A program made the translations under genes and the position numbers. From positions 62,001 through 126,000 of the forward strand of contig NZ_CAOJCN010000012.1 in assembly GCF_948329515.1 (NCBI RefSeq): a stretch of DNA of 64,000 nt. Direction: 5' to 3'. The notes under the pieces are model-generated. The model searched no databases. It was not told the DNA's origin and saw nothing but the letters and a program-made list of their open reading frames with translations. Numbering within the stretch: position 1 is the first letter of the stretch; each line of letters begins with the position of its first letter. This document shows, piece by piece, positions 62,453-64,000 of the stretch. The stretch is from Cohnella rhizoplanae. GTDB lineage: Bacteria > Bacillota > Bacilli > Paenibacillales > Paenibacillaceae.

Positions 62453-64000
62453 ATGAGCGACATCAATCAAAGCAAACCCCTTGAGCTGCCGACTACTTAC
62501 GACCCGACCGGCGCCGAGCAGAGATGGTACGAATCCTGGCTCGCGGGCGGATACTTCGAGGCCGGGAAGCGTCCTGACGCGCCCAAGTACACGATCGTCA
62601 TCCCGCCGCCCAACGTGACGGGCATGCTGCACATCGGCCATGCGCTGGACCTGACGCTGCAGGACATCCTGATCCGCTTCAAGCGGATGCAGGGCTTCGA
62701 CGCCCTGTGGGTGCCGGGCACCGACCATGCGGGCATCGCCACGCAGACCAAGGTCGAGAGCAAGCTGCGCGAGGAAGGGCTGTCCCGCTACGATCTGGGC
62801 CGCGAGAAGTTCCTCGAGCGCGTGTGGGACTGGAAGGAACAATACGCCGGCTCGATCCGCAAGCAATGGTCCAAGATGGGGCTCAGCCTAGACTACTCCC
62901 GCGAGCGCTTCACGCTCGACGAAGGTCTGTCCAAGGCGGTCCGCGAGGTGTTCAAGCGCCTGTACGACAAGGGCCTGATCTACCGCGGCAAGCGGATCAT
63001 TAACTGGGATCCGGCCGCCAAGACGGCGCTCTCCGACATCGAGGTCGAGTACAAGGAAGTGAACGGCCATCTGTACCATCTCCAGTACCCGCTGTCCGAC
63101 GGCAGCGGCCATCTGACGGTCGCGACGACGCGTCCCGAGACGATGCTGGGCGACACGGCGGTTGCGGTTCACCCGGACGACGAGCGCTACAAGCATCTCA
63201 TCGGCAAGACCCTGACGCTGCCGATCATCGGCCGCGAGATTCCGGTCGTCGGCGACGAGTACGTCGACAAGGACTTCGGCAGCGGCGCGGTCAAGATTAC
63301 GCCCGCGCACGATCCCAACGACTTCGAGGTCGGCGGACGCCACGATCTGCCGCAGATCATCGTCATGGACGAGAGCGGCCGAATGAACGATCAGGCCGGC
63401 CCGTACGAGGGAATGGACCGCGCGGACTGCCGCAAGGCGATCGTCAAGGACCTGCGGGAGCAAGGCGTTCTCATCCGCATCGAGGATCACGTGCATCAAG
63501 TCGGCCACAGCGAGCGCAGCGGCGCCGTTGTCGAGCCGTACCTTTCGACGCAGTGGTTCGTCTCGATGAAGCCGCTAGCCGAAGCCGCGATTAACGCGCA
63601 GCGCTCGGGCAAGGGCGTCAACTTCGTCCCGGACCGCTTCGAGAAGATTTATTTGCACTGGATCGAGAACGTCCGCGACTGGTGCATCTCCCGTCAGCTG
63701 TGGTGGGGTCATCGCATTCCGGCCTGGTACAAGGAAGGCACGGGAGAGATCTACGTCGGCACCGAAGCCCCCGAAGGGGAGGGCTGGACGCAGGACGAGG
63801 ACGTGCTGGACACGTGGTTCAGCTCGGCGCTGTGGCCGTTCTCGACGCTCGGATGGCCGGATAGTACCGAGGACCTCAAGCGCTACTATCCGACGGACGT
63901 GCTCGTCACGGGCTACGACATCATCTATTTCTGGGTCGCGCGGATGATTTTCACCGCGCTGGAATTCACCGGCGAGTCGCCTTTCAAGGACGTGCTCATC
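62453..64000 (+). CDS. valS: Valyl-tRNA synthetase (3' truncated by window edge)
   Basis: 516 codons are visible and the frame is open to the window end, against about 880 residues in the family, so the KMSKS loop and anticodon-binding domain are outside. Visible: the class I HIGH motif (MLHIGHAL near 57-64), the CP1 editing domain with TTRPETMLGDTAVAVHPDD near 225, and the LDTWFSSALWPFSTLGWP stretch near 450. GGAGG lies upstream of the ATG. It is controlled by the T-box leader directly before it. The ysxE gene found before valS in B. subtilis is absent here. Confidence 0.97.
   Translation, partial: MSDINQSKPLELPTTYDPTGAEQRWYESWLAGGYFEAGKRPDAPKYTIVIPPPNVTGMLHIGHALDLTLQDILIRFKRMQGFDALWVPGTDHAGIATQTKVESKLREEGLSRYDLGREKFLERVWDWKEQYAGSIRKQWSKMGLSLDYSRERFTLDEGLSKAVREVFKRLYDKGLIYRGKRIINWDPAAKTALSDIEVEYKEVNGHLYHLQYPLSDGSGHLTVATTRPETMLGDTAVAVHPDDERYKHLIGKTLTLPIIGREIPVVGDEYVDKDFGSGAVKITPAHDPNDFEVGGRHDLPQIIVMDESGRMNDQAGPYEGMDRADCRKAIVKDLREQGVLIRIEDHVHQVGHSERSGAVVEPYLSTQWFVSMKPLAEAAINAQRSGKGVNFVPDRFEKIYLHWIENVRDWCISRQLWWGHRIPAWYKEGTGEIYVGTEAPEGEGWTQDEDVLDTWFSSALWPFSTLGWPDSTEDLKRYYPTDVLVTGYDIIYFWVARMIFTALEFTGESPFKDVLI

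Overview
The window looks like a chromosomal segment of a GC-rich, endospore-forming Firmicute, most likely Paenibacillaceae (Paenibacillus or Cohnella type). This rests on spore genes throughout (CotJABC, YheC/YheD, GerM, a GerA/B/C receptor, SpoVID), a T-box leader, strong AGGAGG-type ribosome binding sites, frequent GTG/TTG starts, and the B. subtilis order ysoA-tig-clpX-lonB-lonA-ysxC-hemA-hemX-hemC-hemD-hemB-hemL-spoVID-valS. The genus is an inference; no rRNA is present.

Layout. 1-2.8 kb: 3' part of sufB, a small helical protein and an NlpC/P60 lipoprotein. 2.8-9.7 kb: two HD-GYP proteins bracket a molybdopterin block (MoeB/ThiF-like E1, a MoaD-MoaE fusion, MoaA) and a 5'-nucleotidase-type metallophosphatase. 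9.8-14.8 kb: YfkAB radical SAM protein, a CBS/CorC membrane protein, a YtvI-like permease and cotJABC. 14.9-16.7 kb: a lipoprotein, a tiny ORF and a HAD hydrolase. 16.7-23.3 kb: five tandem YheC/YheD ATP-grasp genes on the minus strand. 23.4-25.9 kb: an MBL-fold hydrolase, an unusual array of ten ~63-bp repeats, and a PgpA-like phosphatase. 26.1-32.4 kb: gerM, a complete germinant-receptor operon on the opposite strand, then rph and an XTP/dITP pyrophosphatase gene. 32.5-38.2 kb: asparagine synthetase, small unknown genes, a half-size EamA transporter, thymidine kinase, a second Mn-catalase-like protein, a GNAT acetyltransferase and two tRNAs, Arg(TCT) and Gly(CCC). 38.3-49.8 kb: ysoA-like gene, tig, clpP, clpX, ispG, a Cys-rich copper-binding protein, lonB, lonA, ysxC. 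49.9-51.2 kb: an unknown gene and speD with a structured leader. 51.5-60.2 kb: the tetrapyrrole cluster (hemA, hemX, precorrin-2 dehydrogenase, hemC, cobA-hemD fusion, hemB, hemL) interrupted by a Crp/Fnr-type regulator. 60.3-64 kb: spoVID, then a T-box leader and the 5' part of valS, which runs off the window.

Functional themes are protein quality control (trigger factor, ClpXP, LonA, LonB), heme and siroheme synthesis from glutamyl-tRNA, spore coat assembly and germination, and molybdenum cofactor synthesis. The least explained parts are the helically phased 63-bp palindrome array, the five-gene ATP-grasp cluster, and the speD leader, which can be drawn in alternative folds.
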